Origin: Hydrogenophaga borbori
Lineage (GTDB): Bacteria > Pseudomonadota > Gammaproteobacteria > Burkholderiales > Burkholderiaceae_C
Length of the DNA stretch: 64,000 bases
Direction of reading: 5' to 3'
Assembly: GCF_003417535.1 (NCBI RefSeq)
Contig: NZ_QVLS01000001.1
Location: forward strand, 248,001-312,000
Every line of letters begins with the position of its first letter. Within the stretch, counting starts at the first letter, position 1. Below the pieces are notes generated by a model. That model searched no databases and was not told the DNA's origin. It saw only the letters and a program-made list of their open reading frames with translations. Positions 49,312 to 58,547 of the stretch are shown here, one piece after another. The translations under genes and the position numbers were made by a program.

Positions 49312-49488
49312 CCGCTGGCCGACGGGCGGTTGGTCGACCCGCAAGCCGCGCCCTGCCTGGTGTTGCGGGGGCGGGAAGGGGCGATCGAGTGGCCCGCTGG
49401 GCGGTGGCGCTGGGAAGAATCTGCCGCCCCGGGCGCGCGAATTGCCGCAAAAGCTGCCGCCCGCTCGATCGCGCGCTCGACCGCCCGC

Positions 49489-49950
49489 TCAATCAGGCGC
49501 TTCGTCCTGCAGCCAGGCGGCGCGTCGCTCGGCCAGTTCTGTCTCGAGGAAGGACCGCTGGTCTCCGGCCAGGCGGGGCCACACGTGGTGCCGCTGCCAG
49601 GCGGCGTGCGTGTGCAGCGCCTGCGCCAGCGCGCGCGCCTCGCGTTCGGTGTGCGCCAGGTCGCTCACGCGGGAGGCCAGGCGCTCCACGCGGGCCTGCA
49701 GGTCGGCGAGCTGCGATTCGGTCTCGCCGCGCAGGGCCGGGGCGGGCAGGCGCGGCAGCACCTCGTCTTGCTCGAAGCCCACGATGGCGCGCACGCGGCC
49801 GCCGATGCGACCCAGTCGCGCGCCCAGGTCGGTGGGGCCGGTGCCGGCGTCCACCAGCCGCTCGTATTCGGCGAACAGGCGCGCGAGGCGGTCGAACTCC
49901 TGTTCCAGGGCGGGCAGGGGCGAGGGGGTGGCGGTGGGGGTGGCGTCCAT
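49489..49950 (-). CDS. Helical protein, degenerate hemerythrin-like
   Basis: This 153-residue all-helical protein has two segments resembling hemerythrin HHE motifs, FEQDEVLPRL and HAAWQRHHVWPRL. The expected paired His/Glu ligands are largely missing from the first, so a di-iron site is doubtful. It could be a four-helix-bundle scaffold or a haem- or iron-free sensor. It is divergent from the sensor kinase gene at 50044. The start at 49950 nearly coincides with the start point predicted from the upstream sigma-54-like element. Confidence 0.65.
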   Translation of the reverse strand: MDATPTATPSPLPALEQEFDRLARLFAEYERLVDAGTGPTDLGARLGRIGGRVRAIVGFEQDEVLPRLPAPALRGETESQLADLQARVERLASRVSDLAHTEREARALAQALHTHAAWQRHHVWPRLAGDQRSFLETELAERRAAWLQDEAPD

Positions 49951-49960
49951 GGCCAGGGCA

Positions 49961-49976
49961 GGCAAACGGCGCACCC
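49961..49976 (-). promoter_or_regulatory. Weaker sigma-54-like promoter upstream of the hemerythrin-like gene
   Basis: The minus strand reads GGGTGCG-CCGT-TTGC-C. GG and GC are correctly spaced and TTGC is exact, but two bases of the -24 block deviate. The predicted start falls at about the ATG itself, which would make a leaderless mRNA. Confidence 0.45.
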
Positions 49977-49991
49977 GAGGCGCACCCGGGC

Positions 49992-50007
49992 GGGCGCGCC
50001 TTTTGCC
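49992..50007 (+). promoter_or_regulatory. Sigma-54 promoter for the sensor kinase gene
   Basis: GGGCGCG-CCTT-TTGC-C has the invariant GG/GC spacing and an exact TTGC block, with one inner mismatch (A to G) in the -24 block. It ends 36 bases before the ATG at 50044. Confidence 0.65.
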
Positions 50008-50043
50008 CGCGACCGTCAGAAGAACAAGAGAACCCTTTTCGCC

Positions 50044-52131
50044 ATGGCTCTGCGCGTTCGCCTGATCCTGTTGGTCCTGGCCGTGTTGCTGCCCGCTGTC
50101 GGGGCGGCGGCCTGGGCCGCGCTGGCCGCCTGGCGCTCGGGCCAGGCCGCGCTCGAGCGGCAGGCCAGCGAGGACGCGCGCGCCCTGAGCCGCGCGATCG
50201 ACCGCGAGTTCACCCGCTACGCCGCCATCGCGCGCGCGCTGGCGGCCTCGCCGCTGCTGGACCACGCGCCGCGCCTGAGCGAGCCGGAGCGCGCCGCCTT
50301 CGACCGGGGCGTTCGCCGAGCGATCGATGGCTCGCCGGTGTCGGTGGAGCTGCTCAGTGCGTCGGTGCGCTGGCTGGACACCCGCCTGCCGGTGGGCGCG
50401 CCACCGAGCCGCCGCCCTTCCGGAACCCCCGCGCTGGTCGCCTCGTCCGGCGTGCGCGCGCTGGAGCGGGGCGAGGGCCTGGCCTGGGTGGAGCCGGTGT
50501 TTCGCCAGGGGCCGGGCCCGGCAATGAACCTGCGCCTGGTGGTGCCGCCGGCCGAACTGCAGCGGCTCATGGACCAGCGCTCCCTGCGCGAGGGTTGGGG
50601 GAGGCAGCTGCTCGATCCGCGCGGGCGGGTGGTGGCGCGCCGCCCGGCGCCGGTCGCGGCCGAGGCCGAGCGCGCGCTCGACGGCCTGATCCGCGAGAGC
50701 CTGGCGGGCCGGGGCGAGGGCCGCTTCGCGCTGCGCACGCCCGCGGGCGTGCCGCTGCGCGTCCACTTCAGCCGCACGCCGCAGGGTTGGACCGCGCTCA
50801 CCACCGTGCCGCGCGCACCGCCCCCGCCTGCCTTCGCCGGCGGGGGCGGTGGCACCCTGCTGGCCACGCTCGCGCTGCTGGCCCTGGCGGTGGCCGGGGC
50901 CGCGTGGGTGGCGCGCGCCGAGCTGCACCGCCAATTGGCCGAAGCCGTGGAACGCGCGCGCCAGGCCGAGCGCGGGGCCGCCAGCCGCGAGCGGGTGGAG
51001 GCGCTGGGGCGCCTGACGGGGCGCGTGGCGCACGAGTTCAATAACCTGCTCGGCGTGATCAGCAACAGCGCCTACCTGATTCAACGCCAGGCCACGCAGC
51101 CGGCGCTGGCCATGCCGGTGGCCGCCACGCTGCGCGCGGTGGAGGCCGCGAGCCGGCTCACGCAGCAACTGCTGCGTTTCGGCGGGCGCCCGCGCGCGCG
51201 GCCCCGCACGCTCTCGCTGAGCGAGTGGCTGCCCGAGCGGCGCGACCTGCTGGGCGTGGTGCTGGGCCGGCGCGTCGAGCTGCACATCGAGGTGCCCGAC
51301 GAGGAACTGAACGTCCGCGTCGACCCCGACGAGCTGGAGCTTGCGCTGGTCAACCTCGCGCTGAACGCGCGCGACACGCTGTCCGAGGGGGGGCGGGTGT
51401 GGGTGGGGGCCGAGCGCGCGAGCGCGGCGCTGTCGGCGGACCTGCCGGACGGCCGCTACCTGAGCATCGCGCTGCGCGACAGCGGCCCGGGCCTGGAGGC
51501 CGCGCGGAGCCGGCGCGTGTTCGAGCCCTTCTTCATGGCCCAGGAATCGACACCGGAGTCTGGCCTCGGGCTGAGCCAGGTGCGTGGCCTGTGCGCGCAG
51601 GCGGGCGGCAAGGCCGTGCGGCGCCAGCGGCCAGGGCAGGGCAGCGAGGTCGTGCTGGTGCTGCCCGCGGTGGCGGCCGAGGCGCCGGACGAGGTGCCGC
51701 CGAGGACCGCGGCGGGCGGTGACGGGCTGGCGCCGCTGCGCGCCCGCGTGCTGCTGGCCGAGGACAACGACGCGCTCGGCGACGTGACGGTGGCGCTCAT
51801 TGAAAGCATGGGCGCGCGCGTGGAGCGCGCCGCGCACGCCGCCCAGGCGCTGGAGCGGCTGGAGCGCGGCCCCGCCGTGGACGTGCTGCTGACCGACCTG
51901 GCCATGCCCGGCGCACTCGACGGCCTGGACCTGGCGCGCACCGTGCGCCGGCGCTGGCCCGGCGTGCGCGTGGTGCTGATCAGCGCGCAGGGCGACGCGC
52001 TGGCCGAGGTGGAGAACTTCCCCGTGCTGCGCAAGCCCTGTGCCCCGGCGGTGTTGTTGGCGGCACTGCGGCCGGCGTCGGCGGATGGCTGGCCGGCCGC
52101 ACCGGGGGCGGGCACGCCATGTGCCCCATGA
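50044..52131 (+). CDS. Hybrid sensor histidine kinase with C-terminal receiver
   Basis: This 695-residue membrane kinase has an N-terminal helix (LILLVLAVLLPAVGAAAWAAL), a periplasmic sensor region to about 270, a second helix (LLATLALLALAVAGAAWVA), a HisKA domain with the phospho-acceptor in GRVAHEFNNLLGVI, an HATPase domain (NLALNARDTL; DSGPGLE; GLGLSQVRGL) and a receiver (LLAEDNDALG, LLTDLAMPG, LRKPCAP). The HEFNN box is of the NtrB-like type. It is the probable partner of the NtrC-like activator at 52715. Confidence 0.92.
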   Translation: MALRVRLILLVLAVLLPAVGAAAWAALAAWRSGQAALERQASEDARALSRAIDREFTRYAAIARALAASPLLDHAPRLSEPERAAFDRGVRRAIDGSPVSVELLSASVRWLDTRLPVGAPPSRRPSGTPALVASSGVRALERGEGLAWVEPVFRQGPGPAMNLRLVVPPAELQRLMDQRSLREGWGRQLLDPRGRVVARRPAPVAAEAERALDGLIRESLAGRGEGRFALRTPAGVPLRVHFSRTPQGWTALTTVPRAPPPPAFAGGGGGTLLATLALLALAVAGAAWVARAELHRQLAEAVERARQAERGAASRERVEALGRLTGRVAHEFNNLLGVISNSAYLIQRQATQPALAMPVAATLRAVEAASRLTQQLLRFGGRPRARPRTLSLSEWLPERRDLLGVVLGRRVELHIEVPDEELNVRVDPDELELALVNLALNARDTLSEGGRVWVGAERASAALSADLPDGRYLSIALRDSGPGLEAARSRRVFEPFFMAQESTPESGLGLSQVRGLCAQAGGKAVRRQRPGQGSEVVLVLPAVAAEAPDEVPPRTAAGGDGLAPLRARVLLAEDNDALGDVTVALIESMGARVERAAHAAQALERLERGPAVDVLLTDLAMPGALDGLDLARTVRRRWPGVRVVLISAQGDALAEVENFPVLRKPCAPAVLLAALRPASADGWPAAPGAGTPCAP
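52110..52125 (+). promoter_or_regulatory. Sigma-54 promoter for the DUF2383 gene, inside the kinase 3' end
   Basis: GGGCACG-CCAT-GTGC-C has a perfect -24 block and one mismatch in the -12 block (GTGC for TTGC). It lies within the last codons of the kinase gene; the predicted start near 52136 gives a 57-base leader to 52193. Confidence 0.68.
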
Positions 52132-52192
52132 GCGTGTCGCGCACCGCGACTGCGCGCGTGACCTTGTTCAACCCCTTCGAGGACACACCACC

Positions 52193-52648
52193 ATGGACCA
52201 GAAAGCACTGATCAACTGCCTGAACGACCTGATCGAAACCTGCAAGGACGGCGAGTTCGGCTTCCGCAGCACGGGCGAGCACCTGCACATCGCCGACCTG
52301 CAGCGCCTGTTCCTGGCGCGCGCCGAGGAATGCAGCCAGGCCGCCTCTGAACTGCAGGCGCTGGTGCTGCAGCTGGGCGGCAACGCGCAGGAGCGCGGTT
52401 CGGTTGCCGGGGCCGCGCACCGCGGCTGGGTCGCGGTCAAGGGCACGCTCGCCGGCTACAGCGACGTCGCCATGCTCGAGGAAGCCGAGCGCGGCGAGGA
52501 CGTGGCCATCGAGCGCTACCGCGAGGCCCTGGCCAAGGAACTGCCGCCCGATGTGCGCGTGGTGGTCGAGCGCCAGTACGAAGGCGCCAAGCGCAACCAC
52601 ACGCAGGTGAGGGCGCTGCGCGACCAGGCCCGGGCGATGGCGGAGTGA
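52193..52648 (+). CDS. PA2169-type four-helix-bundle protein (DUF2383)
   Basis: This 151-residue protein has the PA2169/DUF2383 pattern: ALINCLNDLIETCKDGEFGFR, HLHIADLQRLFLARAEECSQAASELQ, GSVAGAAHRGWVAVKGTL and DVAMLEEAERGEDVAIERYREAL. The fold is a ferritin-like four-helix bundle, but a di-iron site is not assured. Family members are induced by stress in Pseudomonas and related bacteria. It follows the hybrid kinase by 61 bases. Confidence 0.93.
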   Translation: MDQKALINCLNDLIETCKDGEFGFRSTGEHLHIADLQRLFLARAEECSQAASELQALVLQLGGNAQERGSVAGAAHRGWVAVKGTLAGYSDVAMLEEAERGEDVAIERYREALAKELPPDVRVVVERQYEGAKRNHTQVRALRDQARAMAE

Positions 52649-52659
52649 GTCGTCCGATC

Positions 52660-52682
52660 GCGGCCCGCGCTGCGCGGGCCGC
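52660..52682. terminator. Long GC hairpin between DUF2383 and response-regulator genes
   Basis: GCGGCCCGCG and CGCGGGCCGC form a perfect 10-bp stem around the loop CTG, 12 bases after the DUF2383 stop and 32 bases from the converging activator stop. There is no T run, so it may be a rho-dependent or RNA-stability element rather than a classical terminator. Confidence 0.5.
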
Positions 52683-52698
52683 CCGCGCCGGGCAGCCC

Positions 52699-52714
52699 GT
52701 TCAGTGCCGCGCGT

Positions 52715-52726
<12 letters not shown>
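52699..52726. repeat. 14-bp perfect tandem duplication at the activator 3' end
   Basis: GTTCAGTGCCGCGC occurs twice in direct succession. The second copy contains the last codons and the stop of the activator gene (TCA at 52715-52717), while the first contains a duplicate stop 14 bases beyond it. It looks like a recent replication slip. Confidence 0.85.
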
Positions 52727-54094
<1,368 letters not shown>

Positions 54095-54192
54095 TCGTGG
54101 CGTTCTCCCTGGTGGTCTTGGCTGTCACGGGACTGGACCGGCCATCATGGGCGCCGCAGGGGCCAGCGTCTGTTTCGATATGTGTGCGCGCC

Positions 54193-54208
54193 GGGCACGT
54201 GGCTTGCC
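54193..54208 (+). promoter_or_regulatory. Orphan sigma-54 promoter, antisense to the BrkB/YihY gene
   Basis: GGGCACG-TGGC-TTGC-C is one of the best consensus matches in the window. It points right, into the 3' end of the minus-strand yihY-like gene, with no recognised plus-strand gene next. A short frame (ATG at 54241, 38 codons, no good ribosome binding site) follows. It may make a small RNA or peptide. Confidence 0.7.
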
Positions 54209-54304
54209 CCCTGCGGCCTGGTCCCCGGCGGAAACCGGCCATGACACGCGAGCGGCCGACGGACGGTCGGGCCGGCGCGGGCGGCCATCGGGGGCCCGAC
54301 CCGC

Positions 54305-55159
54305 TCAATCGCCCCGCGGCGCGCGCTGCCCGCGCCGGCGCGCGGACACGCAGGTGAACTCGGCGCCGATGAGAAAGACCTGGGCGCAGAAGTACACCCA
54401 CATCAGCAGCGCCACCAGCGAGGCCGCCGCGCCAAAGGCGGAGAGCACGGCGCTGCCGCCGATGTACCAGCCCAGCGCGGTCTTGCCGAGCGAGAACAGC
54501 AGGGCCGCCACGGCCGCGCCCAGCCAGATGTCGCGCCAGGGCAGGCTCAGGCGCGGCATGCCTTTGTAGAGCGCGGCGAACACGGCGGTCATGAGCGCCA
54601 GGCTGAGGGCGAAGTTGAAGGCCTCGGCCAGCCCCGGCAGTCCGGGCGCGAGCCAGGCCGGCCACCACCAGGTGGTGGCCGCGGCCAGCGCCGCGCTCAG
54701 CGCGATGGAGCCCATCAGCAGCAGGCCGCAGGCCAGGATGGCCACGACGGCGAGCGCCCGCGCGCGCAGGCCCACCCACCAGGGCGGCGGCGGCAAGGAT
54801 TCGCTGCGCCAGATGCGGTCCAGCGCCGACTGCAGCTCGGCCAGCACGGTGGTGGCGCCGAACAGCAGGGCGGCCCCACCGGCCAGGCCCGCCCACCCCG
54901 CCTCGGGCCGGTGCAGGGCTTGCAGCACCGATTGCACCGAGCGCGCAGAGGCTTCGCCGATGAGCGGCGCGAGGCGGTGCGTGAGTTCGCCGGTGGCCGC
55001 CCGCTCGCCGAAGAACAGGCCGGCCACCGAGACCGCGATCAGCAGCAACGGGGCGGCGGAGAACAGCGCGTAATAGGCGATGGCCGCACCCATGCTGGTG
55101 GCGCCGTCGTCGCGCCAGGCGGCGTAGACCTCGCGCAGGAAGGACCAGGCGGCGCGCAT
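54305..55159 (-). CDS. YihY/BrkB family inner-membrane protein
   Basis: This 284-residue protein has six hydrophobic segments and the YihY motifs SMGAAIAYYALFSAAPLLLIAVS, FGATTVLAELQSALDRIWR and LLMWVYFCAQVFLIGAEF. The family (once mislabelled RNase BN) has unclear transport-like function. It follows the second hybrid kinase by eight bases and shares its transcript. Confidence 0.92.
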   Translation of the reverse strand: MRAAWSFLREVYAAWRDDGATSMGAAIAYYALFSAAPLLLIAVSVAGLFFGERAATGELTHRLAPLIGEASARSVQSVLQALHRPEAGWAGLAGGAALLFGATTVLAELQSALDRIWRSESLPPPPWWVGLRARALAVVAILACGLLLMGSIALSAALAAATTWWWPAWLAPGLPGLAEAFNFALSLALMTAVFAALYKGMPRLSLPWRDIWLGAAVAALLFSLGKTALGWYIGGSAVLSAFGAAASLVALLMWVYFCAQVFLIGAEFTCVSARRRGQRAPRGD

Positions 55160-55167
55160 CGCCGGCC

Positions 55168-57954
55168 TCACGGCGCGGCGGCCGTGGCCGCAGGCCTGCG
55201 CTGGTGGTCGAGCAGGTGGCTGATCTGCAGCGGGCTCACGGGTTTGGTCAGGTGCAGGTCGAAGCCGGCCTCCAGCGCGAGCTCGCGGTCGTGCAGCTGG
55301 CTCCAGCCGGTGACGGCCACCAGCAGCGTGTTCCCGCCCCCGGGCGAGCGGCGGATCTCGCGCGCCACCTGGTGGCCGGTGCGCCCGGGCATGCCGATGT
55401 CGAGCAGGCAGACGTCGGGGCGCTCCTCGCGCCACCGGGCCACGGCCTCGTCTCCGTCGTAGGCCATGTGCACTTCGTGGCCGTCGGCGTGCAGCAGGGC
55501 GGCCAGGGTGTCGGAGGCGTCGCGGTTGTCGTCGGCGATGAGCACGCGCAGGCGCCGCCGCTCGCGCGTGGCCGGCTCGTCGCCCCCGGCCGGCGCCGGC
55601 ACAGAGGCCTGGCCCGCCGGCAGGCGGACGGTGAACACGCTGCCCTGGCCGACGCCGTCGCTGGCGGCCGTGAGCGTGCCGCCGTGCAGCTCCACCAGCC
55701 CCTTGGACATGGCCAGGCCGATGCCCAGCCCGCCGCTGGTGCGCTCGCCCGCGTGGTGCAGCTGGGCGAACATGCGGAAGGCCTCGGGGATGGAGTCGGG
55801 CGGGATGCCGATGCCGTTGTCGCGCACTTCGATGACGATGGCGTCGCCGCGCTGGCCGGCGTGCAACTCGATGGTGCCGCCCGGGTCGGTGTACTTGGCG
55901 GCGTTGGTGAGCAGGTTGCCCACCACCTGCGCCAGGCGCAGGGGGTCGGCGTCGAACACGGTGGGCCGCTCGTCGACGAAGCTCAGCAGCTGGTGGCCCT
56001 TGGCGTCGATCAGCGGGCGGGCCGTTTCCACCGCCGAGGCCAGCACGCCAGCCAGGTCGGTCGGCGAGCGGCGCAGGGCCAGCGCGCCGCGCGTGATGCG
56101 CGAGACGTCGAGCAGATCGTCCAGCAGCAGGGCCATGTGCGAGACCTGGCGGTCGATGACCTCGCAGCTCCAGCGTTTCTGCTCCTCGCTGGCGTGTGGC
56201 GACATGGCCAGCAGCGTGGCCTGGCGGATCGGCGCGAGCGGGTTGCGCAGCTCGTGCGCGAGCGTGGCCAGGAACTCGTCCTTGCGGCGGTCGCTGTCGC
56301 GCAGCAGCTGTTCGTTGCGCATGCGCTCGGAGATGTCGGTGAACCACACGCCCAGGCCGTCGGGAATGGGCGAGGCGATGCAGTGCAGCCAGCGCGGCTC
56401 GGCGCCCGCGTGGTCGACGGCGTCGAACTCGCAGGTGTGGGCCGATTCGATGGCGGTGACGCAGTAGCTGAAGGCGGGGTGGCCCATCCAGCGGCAGCTG
56501 GCGTTCTGCAGCACGCGCTGGCCCACCACCTCGCCCGGCGCGCAGTCCAGCGCCTGCGCGGCCGCGCGGTTGAGGTAGACCCACAGAAAGTCGACGATGC
56601 GCTCGCCCTGCCGCACGGGTCGCAGGATGACGAAGGGCGCGCCGGAAGACGTGAGCACGGCCTCGAAGCGCCCCTGCGTGGCGAGCAGCTCGTCCCGGGT
56701 GTGCGCGCGTTCGGTGAACATGGCGGCCTTGCGGGCGCAGATGTCGGCCAGGCGGTGCTCGCGCTCGGTGGCTGGGCGCGATTCGTCCAGGTGCACGGTG
56801 ATGGCCCCCAGCACCTGGCCCTGGGAGCTGATCAGGGGCGTGCTGTGGACCGCGCGGATCGCCTGGGTCTCGAAGAAGTCGCGGCAGGCCTTGAAGGTCT
56901 CGCTGGCGCGGGTGTCTTCCACCACCACGCGCGCGCCCTGGCGGCAGGCCTCGGCGCAGGCGCCGGTGCTCAGGCCCTCGGCCATGGCGAGCGCGGCATC
57001 GTCGAAGCCCAGGCTGGCCTCGACGCGCAGGCCGTCCGCGCCGGGCTCACACAGCGCGACCATGCCACGGCGCGCGCCGTGGAAGTGCACCAGGGCGGCC
57101 AGGATCATGCGCAGCTGCCGCGCGAGCTGCGGCGTCTCCAGCAGTTGCGTGCTCAGTTCGTGCAGGTGGTTCAGGTCATCGACCTGCTGGCTGAGCTGTT
57201 CGCGCGCGGCCTCCAGCTGGGCGTCGACCCGTTTGCGCTCGGTGACGTCCACGCAGGCGCCGCGCAGGCGCACCGCGCGCTGGCCGCGCCAGACGACGTG
57301 CACGCGCAGCAGCAGCTGCCGGGGCGGCGCGCCGTCGGCCGAGGGCACGCTCAGTTCGCGCTCGTAGTAGGCCGCGCCCTCTTTCAATCGCCGCTTGATG
57401 TGCTCGCGGCTGTCGGCCAGCAGGTGGGGCGGGATGCGCGCGGTCCAGTCGTCCAGGGGCACGGCCCCATTCGACACCGGCGCCCCGGCCAGCCGGGCCA
57501 GCACGGCCGAGGCCCGCACGGTCCGCTCCACGAGGTCGATGTCGAACACGCCGATGCCCGTCCCCTCGATGGCCATGGAGAGCCGGTCTTCCGCCAGGGC
57601 CGCACGCGCCCGCGTGATGCGCAGCGACCCCCCCAGGCCGACCAACAGCCCGCCCAGCAGCAGGTAGAGCGCCAGTCGCATCGGGTCGGCGCCGTTGGGG
57701 CTGGTCCAGGCGTCCAGCGCGGCCAGGGGCCAGCCGGTGCCGATGGCCCCGGCCAGCAGCAAGAGCACGCCGGGCCCCGGGCCCAGCGCGGCGGCCGCCA
57801 CGGCAGCCGCCGGCAGGTAGAACACGAAGGGCCGCAGAGCGCCCACCGACGGCCACAGCAGCCAATGGAGCGCGCCGGCCAGCAGGGCGATCACCAGGGC
57901 GATGGCATACCGTTGCGCATTCGACATTTCCTTACCGTAGCGCCATTGGTTCAT
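55168..57954 (-). CDS. Hybrid sensor histidine kinase with PAS, GAF and receiver domains
   Basis: This protein of about 928 residues has four N-terminal membrane helices, a PAS domain (SMAIEGTGIGVFDIDL), a GAF domain (HFHGARRGMVAL ... VAVHLD-like AITVHLDES), another PAS (RFEAVLTSSGAPFVIL), HisKA (FLATLAHELRNPLAPIR), HATPase (NLLTNAAKYTDP; GLGIGLAMSKGLV) and a C-terminal receiver (VLIADDNRDASDTL, CLLDIGMPG, LTKPVSP). The start is at 57954 or at 57927. It may feed phosphate into the same response system as the kinase at 50044. Confidence 0.92.
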   Translation of the reverse strand: MNQWRYGKEMSNAQRYAIALVIALLAGALHWLLWPSVGALRPFVFYLPAAAVAAAALGPGPGVLLLLAGAIGTGWPLAALDAWTSPNGADPMRLALYLLLGGLLVGLGGSLRITRARAALAEDRLSMAIEGTGIGVFDIDLVERTVRASAVLARLAGAPVSNGAVPLDDWTARIPPHLLADSREHIKRRLKEGAAYYERELSVPSADGAPPRQLLLRVHVVWRGQRAVRLRGACVDVTERKRVDAQLEAAREQLSQQVDDLNHLHELSTQLLETPQLARQLRMILAALVHFHGARRGMVALCEPGADGLRVEASLGFDDAALAMAEGLSTGACAEACRQGARVVVEDTRASETFKACRDFFETQAIRAVHSTPLISSQGQVLGAITVHLDESRPATEREHRLADICARKAAMFTERAHTRDELLATQGRFEAVLTSSGAPFVILRPVRQGERIVDFLWVYLNRAAAQALDCAPGEVVGQRVLQNASCRWMGHPAFSYCVTAIESAHTCEFDAVDHAGAEPRWLHCIASPIPDGLGVWFTDISERMRNEQLLRDSDRRKDEFLATLAHELRNPLAPIRQATLLAMSPHASEEQKRWSCEVIDRQVSHMALLLDDLLDVSRITRGALALRRSPTDLAGVLASAVETARPLIDAKGHQLLSFVDERPTVFDADPLRLAQVVGNLLTNAAKYTDPGGTIELHAGQRGDAIVIEVRDNGIGIPPDSIPEAFRMFAQLHHAGERTSGGLGIGLAMSKGLVELHGGTLTAASDGVGQGSVFTVRLPAGQASVPAPAGGDEPATRERRRLRVLIADDNRDASDTLAALLHADGHEVHMAYDGDEAVARWREERPDVCLLDIGMPGRTGHQVAREIRRSPGGGNTLLVAVTGWSQLHDRELALEAGFDLHLTKPVSPLQISHLLDHQRRPAATAAAP

Positions 57955-58058
57955 GGTGTCCGTATCCAGAAGAAAGCGTGGGCGCCCGGTCATCGGTGCC
58001 GGCGCCGGGAAAGGAACGTTCGCGGCGGCCTCCGGCTCCATGCGAAAAGGACGTTGCG

Positions 58059-58292
58059 ATGGAACGCACCACCCCGACCCTCTCCCTGTGGCAACGCGCC
58101 CTGCGCCAGATGGCCGGTCTGCTGGCGAGGCCGGGACGCGACACGGCGGCCCGGGTGGCGCCACCGGGCGACGCGGACTGGGCGGCCCGCTCGGCGGTGG
58201 GCGAGGAAGACCCCGGCGCCAGCGTGGATCTGCTCGACACCCGGCCGCCGTCGCCGGAGGCGATCAGGGCGGGTGGGCCGCCGCGCGGCTGA
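58059..58292 (+). CDS. Small hypothetical protein
   Basis: This 77-residue protein starts with an amphipathic helix (TLSLWQRALRQMAGLLARP) and continues as an acidic, disordered tail (SVGEEDPGASVDLLDT-like). AAGGA ten bases before the ATG supports translation. It is divergent from the hybrid kinase across 104 bases and overlaps the 3' end of the Pro-rich frame on the other strand. I found no sigma-54 site before it. Function unknown. Confidence 0.6.
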   Translation: MERTTPTLSLWQRALRQMAGLLARPGRDTAARVAPPGDADWAARSAVGEEDPGASVDLLDTRPPSPEAIRAGGPPRG

Positions 58293-58437
58293 GGCGACCG
58301 CGCGCCGGCGGCGGGGGCTCGGTCGGGCCGGGCACCGGCGGCGCGGGCGGCGGATCGCCCATCGGCGGCGGCACGGGATCGGTGAGGGGCGGTGGCGCAG
58401 GGGGCTGCACGGGTTGAGGAGGCGGTGTGGGCGGCAT
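58264..58437 (-). CDS. Putative small Pro-rich protein
   Basis: This 57-residue frame is more than 40% proline (PPTPPPQPVQPPAPPPL, PPPMGDPPPAPP) with a basic end. A near-perfect sigma-54 promoter ends 15 bases before the ATG, so the mRNA would be nearly leaderless, and no ribosome binding site is present. It could be a disordered surface or linker-type protein, or a frame by chance in GC-rich DNA. Confidence 0.4.
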   Translation of the reverse strand: MPPTPPPQPVQPPAPPPLTDPVPPPMGDPPPAPPVPGPTEPPPPARGRLSRAAAHPP

Positions 58438-58451
58438 GGTGAGGCCGGGCC

Positions 58452-58467
58452 GGCAAAGGGCGTGCCC
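58452..58467 (-). promoter_or_regulatory. Sigma-54 promoter, leftward
   Basis: The minus strand reads GGGCACG-CCCT-TTGC-C, matching TGGCACG-N4-TTGC at all but the first base. It faces the Pro-rich frame and stands back-to-back with the promoter at 58485. Confidence 0.78.
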
Positions 58468-58484
58468 GGTGGCGGGGGCGCCCT

Positions 58485-58500
58485 GGGCGCGCCGCTTGCC
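58485..58500 (+). promoter_or_regulatory. Sigma-54 promoter for the CBS-domain gene
   Basis: GGGCGCG-CCGC-TTGC-C has the invariant elements with one inner mismatch. The predicted start near 58510 gives a leader of about 38 bases to 58548. Confidence 0.7.
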
Positions 58501-58547
58501 AGCGGGCGGCACCTCCCGCCCTCAACCCCTTTGGAAAGGACCTCCCC

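Noticed and set aside
49330..49370. Further sigma-54-like GCAAGCCGCG element on the minus strand
   Set aside because: The expected GG partner at ten-base spacing is absent.
54241..54357. 38-codon frame after the orphan sigma-54 promoter as a protein gene
   Set aside because: No ribosome binding site and Arg/Ala/Gly-rich random-like composition; kept only as a possibility in the findings.
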